A stretch of DNA of 49,815 nt. It comes from Vagococcus elongatus (GTDB taxonomy: Bacteria > Bacillota > Bacilli > Lactobacillales > Vagococcaceae). Shown here in pieces: positions 1 to 10,662 of the stretch (the first letter of the stretch is position 1; each line of letters opens with the position of its first letter). The DNA is taken from the NCBI RefSeq assembly GCF_003987645.1, contig NZ_NGKA01000019.1, forward strand, positions 1 through 49,815. The letters run 5' to 3'. The position numbers were made by a program, and so were the translations under genes. The notes below the pieces were generated by a model that worked only from the letters and a program-made list of their open reading frames with translations, was not told the origin of the DNA and ran no database searches.

Positions 1-61
1 TTAGGCGCTTTAACCATAACAGATTGGGGCTCTTTTTGTACACCCAAAGGGTGTTAAAATA

Positions 62-101
62 AAACAAGATAAACACCGTCACAAAAGTGTTTATCTTGTT
101 T
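62..101 (+). terminator. Strong rho-independent terminator
   Basis: A perfect 15-bp inverted repeat has arms at 62-76 and 87-101, a 10-nt loop, and a T run from 99 onward. It most likely ends a plus-strand gene outside the window. The A-rich left flank would also let it work for minus-strand transcripts. Confidence 0.75.
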
Positions 102-255
102 TTTCAAATAAGTATGAATTATCCAGGTTAATGGTAAAAATGTAAATTCTTTGTTTTTGCTACTAAACAAATCGGGTCTTTTAAAAAATGATATGATGAA
201 AATCTAGTTTTTTCTTACTGACATCATAAATCGTTACTTTTCAAACCAACACAAA

Positions 256-277
256 AAGAGGTGCCGCAGCACCTCTT
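256..277 (-). terminator. Terminator of the pdh operon
   Basis: Arms AAGAGGTGC (256-264) and GCACCTCTT (269-277) pair perfectly around a 4-nt loop. Read on the minus strand the stem is followed by a run of T, and it lies 27 nt after the pdhD stop codon. Confidence 0.85.
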
Positions 278-303
278 CTCAAAATCTATTTTAATTCTTT
301 TAA

Positions 304-1710
304 TTAAGCGTGAATCGGCAACCCTAGCGCCAATTCTGCTGCGTCCATAGCAGCTTCTGCTAAAGAAGGATGGGAATGAATAGTCAAAGCAATATCCTCA
401 GCATTCATACCTGATTCAATCGCCAAACCAAGTTCCGCAATCACATCACTAGCACTTACACCAGCAACTTGTGCACCCACCAGAACATTGTCATTCTTAG
501 TTGTCACTAAACGGACAAACCCTTCCGTTTGGTTTAATGACAGCGCACGCCCGTTGCCTGCTAGCGGAAACTTCACTGCTTTCACATCTAAACCGGCTTC
601 TTTGGCCTCTTTTTCAGTATAGCCGACGGTTGCCAGTTCGGGATCAGTAAACGCTACTGCAGGCATTCCGATATAGTCTACAGCGACTGGTTTGCCAGAA
701 ATCGCTTCAGCAGCAATCTTGGCTTCATAACTGGCTTTATGTGCAAGAGCTGCACCGGGAACGATGTCGCCGATAGCAAAAATACTTTTGATATTCGTAC
801 GTCCTTGCTCATCCACAATGACATAGCCTCGATCGTTCATTTCAATGCCGGCAACTTCTAAGCCAAGATCATCGGTATTTGGACGACGACCGACCGTGAC
901 CATCACATAATCAGCATCGATTTTTTCTTCCTTGCCATTCGCTTCATAAGTCACAGTAACACCTTCGCCATTATCGACCGCTTCTTTTGCCATCGCGTTG
1001 GTAACCACTTTGATTCCTTTTTTCTTAAATGATGTTTCAACTAAGCGAACCATGTCTTTTTCAAATGTCGGCAAAATCTGTGGTGAACCTTCAAGGATGA
1101 TTACTTCCGCACCTAAATTTGCATAGGCGCCCCCTAATTCTGCCCCAATAACTCCGCCGCCAACAATCACCAGCTTTTTCGGTACTTCTGTTAGATTCAA
1201 GCCGCCTGTGGAATCAATGATGCGTCCGCCAAACTTAAAGCCTTTAATCTCAATTGGTCTGCTTCCTGTTGCTACGATAGCATTGTTAAAGGTATAAGTT
1301 TGAGCGCCATCTTCATGAATGACTCGCAATGTATGTTCATCATTGAAAAAAGCTTCTCCTTCAATAATCTCAACTTTATTTTTCTTAAGAAGACCTTTCA
1401 CACCACCGGTCAATTTAGCAACAACTGTATTATCTTTCCAGTCTTGTGTTTTAGCAAAGTCTAGTGTTACATTCTCTGCTGTAACACCAAAAATATCTGA
1501 ATCAAGTGCATCTTGGTACTTATGCCCTGCACTGATTAACGCTTTGGAAGGGATACATCCAACGTTTAAACAGACACCACCGATATATTCCCGCTCAATA
1601 ATAGCAACTTTTTGTCCCATTTGAGAGGCACGAATTGCTGCGACATATCCGCCAGGACCAGCGCCAATGACCACTGTATCCAATTCTAAAGCAAAATCTC
1701 CTACTACCAT
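304..1710 (-). CDS. pdhD: Dihydrolipoamide dehydrogenase (E3 of pyruvate dehydrogenase)
   Basis: This flavoprotein reoxidises the dihydrolipoyl groups of the E2 subunit and passes the electrons to NAD+ in the cytosolic pyruvate dehydrogenase complex. The 468-residue protein shows an N-terminal FAD-binding motif (GAGPGG, about 16-21), the redox disulfide pair C47 and C52 in [13 protein letters not shown], an NAD-binding glycine motif ([11 protein letters not shown]) in the middle, and the C-terminal HPSLAE segment with catalytic His447 and Glu452. All expected residues are present and the length is normal. The start is preceded by AAGGTGAG. It is the last gene of pdhABCD, 12 nt after pdhC, followed by a terminator. 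Confidence 0.97.
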   Translation of the reverse strand: MVVGDFALELDTVVIGAGPGGYVAAIRASQMGQKVAIIEREYIGGVCLNVGCIPSKALISAGHKYQDALDSDIFGVTAENVTLDFAKTQDWKDNTVVAKLTGGVKGLLKKNKVEIIEGEAFFNDEHTLRVIHEDGAQTYTFNNAIVATGSRPIEIKGFKFGGRIIDSTGGLNLTEVPKKLVIVGGGVIGAELGGAYANLGAEVIILEGSPQILPTFEKDMVRLVETSFKKKGIKVVTNAMAKEAVDNGEGVTVTYEANGKEEKIDADYVMVTVGRRPNTDDLGLEVAGIEMNDRGYVIVDEQGRTNIKSIFAIGDIVPGAALAHKASYEAKIAAEAISGKPVAVDYIGMPAVAFTDPELATVGYTEKEAKEAGLDVKAVKFPLAGNGRALSLNQTEGFVRLVTTKNDNVLVGAQVAGVSASDVIAELGLAIESGMNAEDIALTIHSHPSLAEAAMDAAELALGLPIHA

Positions 1711-1722
1711 ACGTCACTCACC

Positions 1723-3336
1723 TTATCCTTCCATCAATAATAATTCTGGATCTGCCAGCAATCTCTTAATATTATTCATTGCCTGCTGAGCAGTAGCACC
1801 ATCCACGATACGGTGATCGAAACTCAGTGACAGCTTCATCATACGTCCTACAGCTAATTCTCCCTCAGCATTGACAATAGGTTCCTGTTTGATTGTACCT
1901 ACACCTAAGATCGCAACTTCCGGGTAATTGATGACCGGCGTAAACCACGCACCGCCAACTGAGCCGATATTAGTGATAGTAACAGTACCATTGCGCATAT
2001 CCGCAGCGCCTAGTTTGCCTTCATGAGCCAAAGCTGCTTTTCCGCTGATTTCGTCTGCAATATCAAACATACTCTTCATGTCAGCTTGTTTGATGTTTGG
2101 TACGTACAAACCATGCTCAGTGTCTGTGGCAATTCCGATATTATAGTAATGTTTATAAACGACTTCGTTTGTTGTGTCATCAATTGAAGCATTTAACACT
2201 GGATATTTTTTCACTGTTGCCACTAAAGCTTTCACAACATACGGCAAGAATGTTAGTTTAGTGTCACGTGCAGCTGCAATATCTTTAAACTTCTTACGGT
2301 GATCCCATAATTGAGACACTTCCACATCATCGTGCAAGGTCACGTGTGGTGCTGTGTGCTTACTATTAACCATTGCCTTAGCAATAGCTTTTCTTGTCAT
2401 ACTCATTGCTTCACGGGTTTCCTGTTCAGGCATTCCCACAAATGGCTGTGCAGCTGCTGGAGCCGTTGAAGACACCGGTGCCTGCGTTTGTGCCGGAACT
2501 TCAGAAGAAACAACTGTTGCCTGAGCTGGTGCCGCTTGACCGTCTTGGGAGAAGGTATCAATATCTTCACGAACGACTCTTCCGCTTTTTCCAGTCGGTG
2601 TCACTAATGAAATATCTACGCCTTTTTCACGTGCATACTGACGGACAGATGGCATAGCCAAAACAGATTTAGAAGGTGTGCCGGTAGCTGACCCAGTTGA
2701 AGCATTTTTTGATTCCGGTGCAGAAACGGCTGTTTCAGCAGGAGCTGCTGCTGCGGATTCTGACACTACGACTGAATTATGTCCTGGAGCATCGATTTCA
2801 ATCAGTACGTCTCCGACATTTGCTACTGTGCCTTCTGGTGCAACGATACGCACCACTTTACCTGTCACAGGAGAAGGGATTTCCTCCACTGACTTATCAT
2901 TTTGTACTTCTAACATTACATCGTCTTCATTGATGGTGTCACCTTCTTTAGCGAACCATTTGACGATTTCTCCTTCGGCAATACCTTCGCCGATGTCCGG
3001 TAATTTAAACTGGTAGACAGCTTGACTTCCTGTATCAGATGTCGCTGGAGCGGCTGTTTCAGCTACTGAAACATCTTCCGGTTCATCATCCTCATGACCC
3101 GGTGCATCGATTTCAATCAGTACATCCCCCACGTTTGCTACTGTTCCTTCAGAAGCCACTATTTTTAAGACTTTACCTGTCACAGGAGAAGGGATTTCTT
3201 CCACAGATTTATCATTTTGTACTTCCAGCATCACATCGTCTTCATTGATGGTGTCACCTTCTTTAACAAACCATTTGACGATTTCTCCCTCGGCGATGCC
3301 TTCGCCGATATCTGGTAATTTAAATTTAAAAGCCAT
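1723..3336 (-). CDS. pdhC: Dihydrolipoamide acetyltransferase (E2) with two lipoyl domains
   Basis: This is the core of the pyruvate dehydrogenase complex; it transfers acetyl groups from lipoate to CoA. Domain order in the 537 residues: lipoyl domain 1 (1-80, lipoyl-lysine K43 in NDKSVEE), lipoyl domain 2 (108-186, K148), an Ala/Pro/Ser linker, a peripheral-subunit-binding domain (about 226-262), a second flexible linker, and the catalytic domain ending with DHRIVDG (His508). The two lipoyl domains are almost identical in protein and DNA, which points to a duplication kept homogeneous. Two lipoyl domains are common in enterococcal E2. AAGGAG lies before the ATG. The lipoyl lysines are probable targets of the LipL protein encoded at 41252-42133. 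Confidence 0.97.
   Translation of the reverse strand: MAFKFKLPDIGEGIAEGEIVKWFVKEGDTINEDDVMLEVQNDKSVEEIPSPVTGKVLKIVASEGTVANVGDVLIEIDAPGHEDDEPEDVSVAETAAPATSDTGSQAVYQFKLPDIGEGIAEGEIVKWFAKEGDTINEDDVMLEVQNDKSVEEIPSPVTGKVVRIVAPEGTVANVGDVLIEIDAPGHNSVVVSESAAAAPAETAVSAPESKNASTGSATGTPSKSVLAMPSVRQYAREKGVDISLVTPTGKSGRVVREDIDTFSQDGQAAPAQATVVSSEVPAQTQAPVSSTAPAAAQPFVGMPEQETREAMSMTRKAIAKAMVNSKHTAPHVTLHDDVEVSQLWDHRKKFKDIAAARDTKLTFLPYVVKALVATVKKYPVLNASIDDTTNEVVYKHYYNIGIATDTEHGLYVPNIKQADMKSMFDIADEISGKAALAHEGKLGAADMRNGTVTITNIGSVGGAWFTPVINYPEVAILGVGTIKQEPIVNAEGELAVGRMMKLSLSFDHRIVDGATAQQAMNNIKRLLADPELLLMEG
2786..3331 (-). repeat. Direct repeat encoding tandem lipoyl domains
   Basis: About 230 bp coding for lipoyl domain 2 (about 2786-3017) are repeated for domain 1 (about 3095-3331), with long stretches of identical bases, for example around both NDKSVEE codons. 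This is an intragenic duplication within pdhC. Confidence 0.85.
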
Positions 3337-3370
3337 GCTATTGATCTCCTTTTCTAATGAATACTATGGA

Positions 3371-4348
3371 TTAAAATTCGTAAATTTCTCTAACTTTTTC
3401 TTCAATATCCTTTGCATTCGGCAACCATGAACCTTCAGCTTGTCCAAAAGGAAAAATTGTATCAGGAGCAGATACGCGTCCAATCGGTGCCTCTAATGAA
3501 AGAATCGAACGTTCAGAAATTTCAGAAACCACTTGTGCACCCACACCACCTTGTTTCTGGGCTTCTTGAACCACGACCACACGACCTGTTTTCTCAACAG
3601 AAGAGATGATCGTCTTAACATCCAAAGGAGCAACAGTACGCAAATCGATAATTTCAACATTGATGCCGTCTTTTTCCAAAACTTCAGCTGCTTTCAACGC
3701 TTCACGAACCATAGCACCATAAGTAATGATCGAAACATCAGTACCTTCTTTTGTCACCGCTGCTTTATCCAACGGTACAGTATATTCTCCTTCAGGTACT
3801 TCTTCACGGAAAGAACGATATAGTTTCATATGCTCTAGGAAAACCACCGGATCATTGTCACGGATAGCTGAAATCAAAAGACCTTTCGCATCGTAAGGAT
3901 TACTTGGAATCACTACACGAATTCCGGGAGACTGTGCAATCAAGCCTTCAAGGTTGTCAGCATGCATCTCAGGTGTGTGAACGCCTCCGCCAAACGGCGC
4001 CCGGATGGTTATCGGCATTTGGCGAGTGCCTCCCATACGATAACGAGTACGAGCCATTTGACCGATAATTTCATCAAAAGCTTCAAAAACAAAGCCGAAA
4101 AACTGTATCTCAGGGACTGGACGGTAGCCTTCCAAAGCTAAACCAAAAGCTAAACCGCCGATGCCTGACTCTGCTAAAGGCGTATCAAACACGCGCTCTT
4201 TACCAAATTTTTCTTGTAAACCTTCCGTGGCACGGAATACTCCGCCATTATTCCCAACATCTTCACCAAAGACTAACACATCTTCGTTTTTTTCAAGTTC
4301 AATTGCTAATGCATCTGTAATTGCTTGAATCATAGTTTTTTGTGCCAT
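3371..4348 (-). CDS. pdhB: Pyruvate dehydrogenase E1 component, beta subunit
   Basis: The beta subunit of the thiamine diphosphate-dependent E1 heterotetramer decarboxylates pyruvate and acetylates the lipoyl groups of E2. The 325 residues are a full-length transketolase-like pyrimidine-binding domain (segments [18 protein letters not shown] and [10 protein letters not shown] near the N-terminus) followed by the transketolase C-terminal domain. The gene starts 2 nt after the pdhA stop with AAGGAG inside the end of pdhA, so translation is probably coupled. pdhC follows after 34 nt. Confidence 0.97.
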   Translation of the reverse strand: MAQKTMIQAITDALAIELEKNEDVLVFGEDVGNNGGVFRATEGLQEKFGKERVFDTPLAESGIGGLAFGLALEGYRPVPEIQFFGFVFEAFDEIIGQMARTRYRMGGTRQMPITIRAPFGGGVHTPEMHADNLEGLIAQSPGIRVVIPSNPYDAKGLLISAIRDNDPVVFLEHMKLYRSFREEVPEGEYTVPLDKAAVTKEGTDVSIITYGAMVREALKAAEVLEKDGINVEIIDLRTVAPLDVKTIISSVEKTGRVVVVQEAQKQGGVGAQVVSEISERSILSLEAPIGRVSAPDTIFPFGQAEGSWLPNAKDIEEKVREIYEF

Positions 4349-4350
4349 GT

Positions 4351-5544
<1,194 letters not shown>

Positions 5545-5640
5545 TCAATTTATCATGATGAAATAATTTATGCAAGCATTACGCTTCAACTGAACTGACT
5601 TTACGATACTGCTGAAAAGCTTTAAATAACCGTTGTTTGT

Positions 5641-5665
5641 GAAACATTAAACATGTTAATGTTTC
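5641..5665. promoter_or_regulatory. Long perfect palindrome upstream of pdhA (candidate operator)
   Basis: Arms GAAACATTAA (5641-5650) and TTAATGTTTC (5656-5665) are perfect inverted repeats around ACATG. The site lies about 180 nt upstream of the pdhA start. Neither side carries a proper T run, so an operator is more likely than a terminator. The regulator is unknown. Confidence 0.45.
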
Positions 5666-5988
5666 TTTTCATTATTTCCTCCTTACTTATTAATTTTCTT
5701 TGTTTGTACTATTACATAAAACAAAAACTGTTATAGTATTTTTCGAAACAGTTTGTCAGCCAACTCAGACTGTCAATGAAAATCAAAGGATGCAAGATTG
5801 CTTTTTAAATATAAAAAAGCCAAACAGTCAAAGTCGCTGTTTAGCCTTTTCTGATGTTAGTGAGCCGCTAAGAATCATTGAAAAACTCACATTGCTAGAG
5901 TTGATCTTCTCTTTCAAAATTCTTTTTATAACTTTTTTCATACCAAATCTATACTTTTTTAAATATATTATTATTTAATCTCGAATGA

Positions 5989-6012
5989 GCAACTCAGCAA
6001 AGTTGCTTTTTT
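5989..6012 (+). terminator. Rho-independent terminator, plus strand, without an obvious gene
   Basis: Stem GCAACT (5989-5994) and AGTTGC (6001-6006) with a 6-nt loop is followed directly by six T residues (6007-6012). No plus-strand protein gene precedes it, so it may end a small RNA. Confidence 0.55.
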
Positions 6013-6062
6013 CCCCTAAAAATATTTCCTTCTTCGATTATGTTTGACTATGAAGGAATAAT

Positions 6063-6078
6063 TGTGACACAAATCACA
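6063..6078. promoter_or_regulatory. CRP/FNR-type palindrome TGTGA-N6-TCACA
   Basis: TGTGA (6063-6067) and TCACA (6074-6078) are separated by six bases, a perfect match to the site used by CRP/FNR-superfamily regulators (ArcR/Flp-like in Firmicutes). No start codon of a clear gene lies next to it; the nearest gene is the end of the aldo/keto reductase at 6197. Confidence 0.4.
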
Positions 6079-6196
6079 TCAATCATGTTTAAAAGGAAAC
6101 AACTATCTGTTAACTGTTTAAAAAAATTTACACATTTCAGAATATTTTCATCGGCAGTTAAAATGTCTGTCAGAAGAGATAAGCATCTAGTCTTTG

Positions 6197-7186
6197 CTAT
6201 ACCCTATTTTCTGCCATCACACCAACTAAACTATGAGGGACATAACTTTCCTCTAGATATTCAATTTCCTCTTTAGTTAAAGATACATCCACTGATTTCA
6301 CTGCGCCTTCTACATGATGTAGTTTTGTAGCCCCTACTACTGGGGAAGTGGTCTTTGTTAACAGCCACGCAAGGGAAATCTCTGTCATGGAAACATTCTT
6401 TTCAGAAGCCAGCTTCGCAACTCTTTCGATAATGACATGATCATATTTCTCCATGTCGCTGTATTTCATTTTTGCATAGCTGTCTTCAACCAAACGTTTG
6501 GACGTTTCACCGGGATGCTTCGAAAGTCGTCCGCCAGCCAATGCACTGTACGGGGTCAAGGCAATATTTTCTTCTTTGCAATAAGGAATCATTTCCCGTT
6601 CTTCTTCTCGGAAAATCAGATTATAGTGTCCTTGCACAGAGACAAATCTAGCAAAGCTTTCCCGTTCTGCTAATGCATTGGCTTTAGCCAGCTGCCACGC
6701 AAAGCAATTGGAAATCCCAATATACCGTGCTTTCCCTGACTTCACCACGTTATTCAATCCCTCCATAATTTCAAAGAGGGGGGTATGATAGTCCCACATA
6801 TGATAAATATATAAGTCGACATAATCCATCCCAAGGTTTGTGAGACTTTTGTCGATCATTTTCTCGATATGCTGCTGTCCGGAGACGCCGGCTGCAATCT
6901 CTTCCTGTGTACGAGGAAGAAATTTTGTTGCAACAACAACCTCCTCACGTGGAGCATAATCACGTAAAGCTCTTCCTAAATACTGTTCACTGGTTCCTCC
7001 CTGATACGCAAGTGCCGTGTCAAAAAAATTAATTCCTAATTCCAAGCCTCGTTTGATAATTTTACGGGAATCCTGCTCGTCAATCGTCCACGTATGCTGC
7101 CCTCTTCCTGCTTCCCCAAATCCCATACATCCCATACAAATGCGAGATACATTCAAATCTGAATTTCCTAATTTAATATAGTTCAT
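6197..7186 (-). CDS. Aldo/keto reductase
   Basis: A NADPH-dependent aldo/keto reductase-superfamily oxidoreductase with a (beta/alpha)8 barrel, cytosolic. The 329 residues carry the catalytic tetrad at expected places: Asp56 (NFFDTALAY), Tyr61, Lys88 (VVATKF) and His129 (YIYHMWDY). The C-terminal part has the usual cofactor-binding segment near VVGATKLHHVEGA. The physiological substrate cannot be told from sequence. GAGAGGAAAAAA precedes the ATG. It lies downstream of the flavodoxin-like gene and the TetR gene on the same strand, so it may share their control, but a 252-bp gap leaves room for its own promoter. Confidence 0.9.
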   Translation of the reverse strand: MNYIKLGNSDLNVSRICMGCMGFGEAGRGQHTWTIDEQDSRKIIKRGLELGINFFDTALAYQGGTSEQYLGRALRDYAPREEVVVATKFLPRTQEEIAAGVSGQQHIEKMIDKSLTNLGMDYVDLYIYHMWDYHTPLFEIMEGLNNVVKSGKARYIGISNCFAWQLAKANALAERESFARFVSVQGHYNLIFREEEREMIPYCKEENIALTPYSALAGGRLSKHPGETSKRLVEDSYAKMKYSDMEKYDHVIIERVAKLASEKNVSMTEISLAWLLTKTTSPVVGATKLHHVEGAVKSVDVSLTKEEIEYLEESYVPHSLVGVMAENRV

Positions 7187-7438
7187 TTTTTCCTCTCCAT
7201 CCGATAGTACTAGACTGCCTAATTACTACATTATTTTTTCAAAAACAATCTCAGCCCAATTTAAAAGCAGAGTATTACAACCATTGTTGGAACACTTTTC
7301 GTGTATTTTGACGCAAGGTATCTAAGACAATTATCAACCTATATACCTTCCCGCTGAGGAATAGCTAGCACGCTTTTTGGCTACTCCTGCTAACAGGTTT
7401 GCGACGCTTTGATTTCTATTTCTTTTTTTTAGAATAAA

Positions 7439-7918
7439 CTATTGATATGAATCGATAAATTCGATGAGTTTATCCATATTTTGATACAACATTTCCGGCT
7501 GTATATCAACCTTTTTTGAAACTATCTCTGTTAGTTTCCTTTCAAAGAAATTCAACTTATCTGGTTGAAGTTTCCCGCCAAAGTTGGTCCTGTATTTTGC
7601 AGAGTCATAAATTTTCTTTGGAAAACCATCTTGAATATATTTTTCTGCATCCCCAGGTATCATACAACACACGAATAAGGCCAGATTTTTGGTGGCAAGT
7701 TTATCCGTATTTTCTTCTAAGAAAACTTTGATTTTTTTATTTGTCTTACCGACATACACTGGACTTCCGATAATCACCCAATTAAATTCGTCATAATCAA
7801 TTTTAGATGTTGTATTGATATTTACAACCGTCACATCGTGTTTAAAGTTATCTGCAAGATATGTGACACATTCCTCAGTAAATCCGTATTTGCTGGAATA
7901 AATAATAAGGCTCTTCAT
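7439..7918 (-). CDS. Flavodoxin-domain protein (HemG/Flavodoxin_5-like)
   Basis: A 159-residue flavodoxin-like protein, probably binding FMN. The N-terminal IIYSSKYGFTEE is the phosphate-binding loop (T/S-x-x-G-x-T/S type), and GSPVYVGKTNKKIKVFLEE resembles the segment after the second FMN loop in menaquinone-dependent protoporphyrinogen oxidase-like flavodoxins. There is no membrane segment. AAAGAGGAAAAG precedes the ATG. It follows the TetR gene after 199 bp on the same strand; a TetR-flavodoxin-oxidoreductase arrangement suggests a redox or stress response, which is inference. Confidence 0.8.
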   Translation of the reverse strand: MKSLIIYSSKYGFTEECVTYLADNFKHDVTVVNINTTSKIDYDEFNWVIIGSPVYVGKTNKKIKVFLEENTDKLATKNLALFVCCMIPGDAEKYIQDGFPKKIYDSAKYRTNFGGKLQPDKLNFFERKLTEIVSKKVDIQPEMLYQNMDKLIEFIDSYQ

Positions 7919-8117
7919 TTATCTTTTCCTCTTTCCTTGATTGGGTTTTCAACCATTTGTCGTATCATATGACTGTTAGTTCATGTTATATATTCCAAAG
8001 TAATACATTGTTTGTTGCAAGAGGATAGTAGCAAAAAATGCAGCGGCTAATCAAAATAGAAAAACTTGTTTTTGTCATAAATAGTTGGACTATTAAACGG
8101 ATTTTTTTGGTTTTACA

Positions 8118-8726
8118 TCATTTTCCACTTCCTTTGACCATACCATACATAAGAATATCAACAAACATTTCCACCAATTCTTCCCAATTATCTAGAAGAT
8201 ATAATTGGTTTTCGATAGCATTCATCCCAAAACCGATGAGTGCTGTTATAATCATCCAGTAAGAATGGCTGTCCAGTTGTCGGAGAACATCTTCGGAGTA
8301 ACCTTTTACGAGCAGCTGGTGCAATAAATTTTCGTTATTTTTATCATCACTTTTCATTTTAAACATTGTATTCGAACCGCTTTTGATAAACGCTTTTCCC
8401 ATTTCTGGATAGCTGGTCATGCTAAAAATAAATTGCATGAAAGAATATTTTAACTGCTTATCAATTGTCAGATGTTTATTTTTATTCACAGTATTGGTGA
8501 CATCCATGACCATTTTTTCGTAAATTTCAATTCCTATATCCTCAGCAATTTCAGCTTTATTTTCATAATAAATATAGATGGTTGTTGGAGAATAACCAAT
8601 CAACTCTGCAATCTTCCTCATTGATAATTTTTCAAAACCATCCTCATTGATAATTTTTATACCGGCATCTAAAATCAACTTCTTCATTTTCTCTTTTTCA
8701 AGCGTGCGCCTTTTTTCCATAGTCAT
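8118..8726 (-). CDS. TetR-family transcriptional regulator
   Basis: A 202-residue TetR/AcrR-type repressor. Residues about 12-60 form the TetR_N helix-turn-helix (ILDAGIKIINEDGFEKLSMRKIAELIGYSPTTIYIYYENKAEI). The C-terminal ligand-binding half resembles the WHG-type domain (LDSHSYWMIITALIGFGMNAIE). The ATG at 8726 has GGAAGG about 6 nt upstream. Two perfect 13-bp palindromes sit just upstream of the start (8741-8771), so the protein probably represses itself and possibly the flavodoxin gene downstream. Confidence 0.92.
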   Translation of the reverse strand: MTMEKRRTLEKEKMKKLILDAGIKIINEDGFEKLSMRKIAELIGYSPTTIYIYYENKAEIAEDIGIEIYEKMVMDVTNTVNKNKHLTIDKQLKYSFMQFIFSMTSYPEMGKAFIKSGSNTMFKMKSDDKNNENLLHQLLVKGYSEDVLRQLDSHSYWMIITALIGFGMNAIENQLYLLDNWEELVEMFVDILMYGMVKGSGK

Positions 8727-8740
8727 TATTTACCTTCCCA

Positions 8741-8771
8741 TTAACACTGTTAATATAGTTAACATCGTTAA
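8741..8771. promoter_or_regulatory. Tandem TTAAC-N3-GTTAA palindromes (likely TetR operators)
   Basis: TTAAC-ACT-GTTAA (8741-8753) and TTAAC-ATC-GTTAA (8759-8771) are two copies of the same palindrome with centres 18 bp apart, immediately upstream of the TetR gene. This is a typical arrangement for autoregulated TetR repressors. Confidence 0.65.
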
Positions 8772-8937
8772 TGTATCACCACTTTATATTTACGTCAAGA
8801 GATAGCCTGTGTATTATCTTATGATTGGTGATTATTTATGAAGAAAAACATAGCAACAAGATTGTTTTATTTTCAACTCTTAAGTCATTTCATAAAATAA
8901 GGTGAGAATACTTTCTACCTAATGCCTACTGAATAAT

Positions 8938-10382
8938 TGAGCTAATTTCATAATTCCAAAGCCTTATGGCAAAAGGGTTCAAATGAAATAAAAATAGGGA
9001 ACCTCCCCATTTTTGATATAATGTAGTTACTACAACAACATCATCAAAAAGGAGTGTTTCCCTATGACCATTATACAACAACCAACATTTATTGACATAG
9101 AAATCTTAATGACCCTAGATATAAAAGAACGACATGCCCAAATCTTCTCCCCAATTGATTTTTATCCAATCATTTCCTTGTTTCAAAAAAGAAAATCAAC
9201 GAGGTGCCCCGGTTTCTATCAATTACGAAGCAAGCATTAGAGCGATGATCACTCGTTACATAGAAGGTATCCCATCAGTTAAAGCCCTCGTTCGAAGACT
9301 AAACGAAGATGTTGCCTTTAAACTAAGTTTAGGGTTTCTTTACTCTGAGCGTGTGCCTTCAGAAGCAACATTTTGTAGAATGATGAAAAAATTAAGTAAC
9401 CAGCCCACTGTTTTGAATCAATTGAATGATGAATTACTTTCTAAAATAAATCAAGAATTTAATGTTTTTTCTGAAGAGGTTGCCATTAATGCGACAGCTG
9501 TTAAAGCTCATTCCAAGTCTAAAAAAACCGAGAATACCAAAGTATCATCGACAGTAAATCAAAAAAACATGTCAGTGAAGAACGACTTCTTGAGCTGCCT
9601 ATGTATCCTTCATGGGGAGTTAAATCCAATAGCCAAGGGAGACATAATTACTGGTTTGGGTATAAAGCTCATTATGCAACCACTGCAAGCACACACTATT
9701 TACTGGCTGGAATAACCACGTCGGCATTTATTGCAGATGTGAGTGTGGCCATCCCATTAATGGATAAGATTGCTAGTTTGGGTGTAAAAAACACGTTTGT
9801 CTTAATGGACAAAGGTTATGACCCCCAAGCCATCTATGAAAAAGCACATGATCTTAGTTTTGAGCCTATCATAGATTTAAAAAGAGTTCCTAAAAATGAT
9901 GGAGAAATTGATAGCTTTTACGCTCCTACATGTGTTTTAGAATATAGCTATCAGTATGAGAGCTTTGATAAACGCTATTATGCCTTAAAATTCAAACGAC
10001 CAGAAACCCGTTGCCGGGATTGTCCACTGAATAATGAAGGTTTATGTCAGAAAGTCATTAAAATAAAACAAGGGACAGATGTCAGAAAATATGCTCATCC
10101 TAGACGAGGGTCATTAGCGTGGAAAAAGCTGTATAAGAAACGGTCATCGGCAGAGCGTGTAAACGCCTATTTAAAAGAAAACTATCAACTAAATAATACG
10201 AACTATTATAAAGCCAGTCGAGTGGTCGTTGAACATCAATTGATCCAATTAGCTTACAACTTAAAAACATTTTGCCAGCAGAAATTAATCAAAAATAAAT
10301 AGTCATATCTTTTCAAAAAAAGGTACTTTTGAAATTGGATGAGTGTTTACTTTTTGAAAATCTGAATTATGAAATTAGCTCA
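8938..10382 (+). mobile_element. IS1182-family insertion sequence, decayed
   Basis: The element is bounded by perfect 19-bp terminal inverted repeats (TGAGCTAATTTCATAATTC at 8938-8956 and its complement at 10364-10382), about 1445 bp in all. It carries one transposase gene (9064-10302) with its own TATAAT box (9017-9022) and AAGGAG. No flanking direct repeat was recognised. The transposase reading frame is broken twice, so the copy is probably immobile unless helped in trans. Confidence 0.85.
9064..10302 (+). pseudogene. IS1182-family transposase, two frameshifts
   Basis: The gene starts at ATG 9064 (MTIIQQPTFIDIEILMTLDI, AAGGAG upstream). It moves to another frame at the A run near 9182-9187 (reading ...LFQK|ENQRGAPVS) and returns to the first frame at the A run 9561-9567 (...VNQK|KHVSEERLLELP). 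The pieces join into one full-length transposase. The second and third acidic residues are visible (MDKGYD; SSAERVNAYLKE), but the first DDE position seems changed: family members typically have A-I-D-A-T where this copy has A-I-N-A-T (AAT at about 9490). Both shifts lie in homopolymers, so sequencing error or slippage is possible for them; the D-to-N change is independent. Confidence 0.85.
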
Positions 10383-10662
10383 CCTAGTTTTTTAAAAAAA
10401 AATTACTATCTTTTTCTATAATAATTGATTTTATTTGATTTTCCAATCAATGTAGTTTTGCTTTTAGAACAATATTGCATAAAATAATAGAAAAGAGAGA
10501 CGCGCATAAACCTATCTCCCTTATACCATTAACACAAAGTCTGGAGTAGGAATAAGAAAAAAAGCCCTAAAGACCTTTGTTTATCGGTCTTTAGGTTTTT
10601 TTTGTACGACTGCATCAATTTTGCAACCAATTTACTAATCTGAAAATTTATCTCTTACAGAA
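10383..10662. other. Intergenic stretch between IS and doc
   Basis: AT-rich sequence with no gene seen. Its only clear element is the bidirectional terminator at 10566-10603. Confidence 0.6.
10566..10603. terminator. Bidirectional terminator downstream of doc
   Basis: Stem CCTAAAGACC (10566-10575) and GGTCTTTAGG (10586-10595) is followed by eight T residues on the plus strand and preceded by an A run (T run on the minus strand). It lies about 60 nt after the doc stop codon. Confidence 0.8.

Larger units (their letters stand above)
1..303. other. Intergenic region downstream of pdhD
   Basis: No convincing gene was found. The stretch holds a small hairpin (ACACCC/GGGTGT, 40-54), a strong 15-bp hairpin at 62-101 and the pdh operon terminator at 256-277. 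Any gene to the left lies outside the window. Confidence 0.6.
5666..6196. other. Gene-free structured region between pdhA and an aldo/keto reductase
   Basis: No credible protein gene is seen; the open frames here have no ribosome binding site and cross hairpins. The region contains an imperfect hairpin (AAAAGCCAAACAG at 5815-5827 with CTGTTTAGCCTTTT at 5837-5850), a plus-strand terminator at 5989-6012 and a perfect CRP/FNR-type palindrome at 6063-6078. A small plus-strand RNA ending at about 6012 is possible but unproven. Confidence 0.4.

Noticed and set aside
5700-5978. Plus-strand open frame of 92 codons behind pdhA
   Set aside because: No ribosome binding site, odd composition and it runs through a hairpin; more likely noncoding.
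9182-9188. Programmed -1 frameshift at A-AAA-AAG in the transposase
   Set aside because: The heptamer is not in the needed phase and the required shift is +1 (skip one base), so an indel is the simpler reading.
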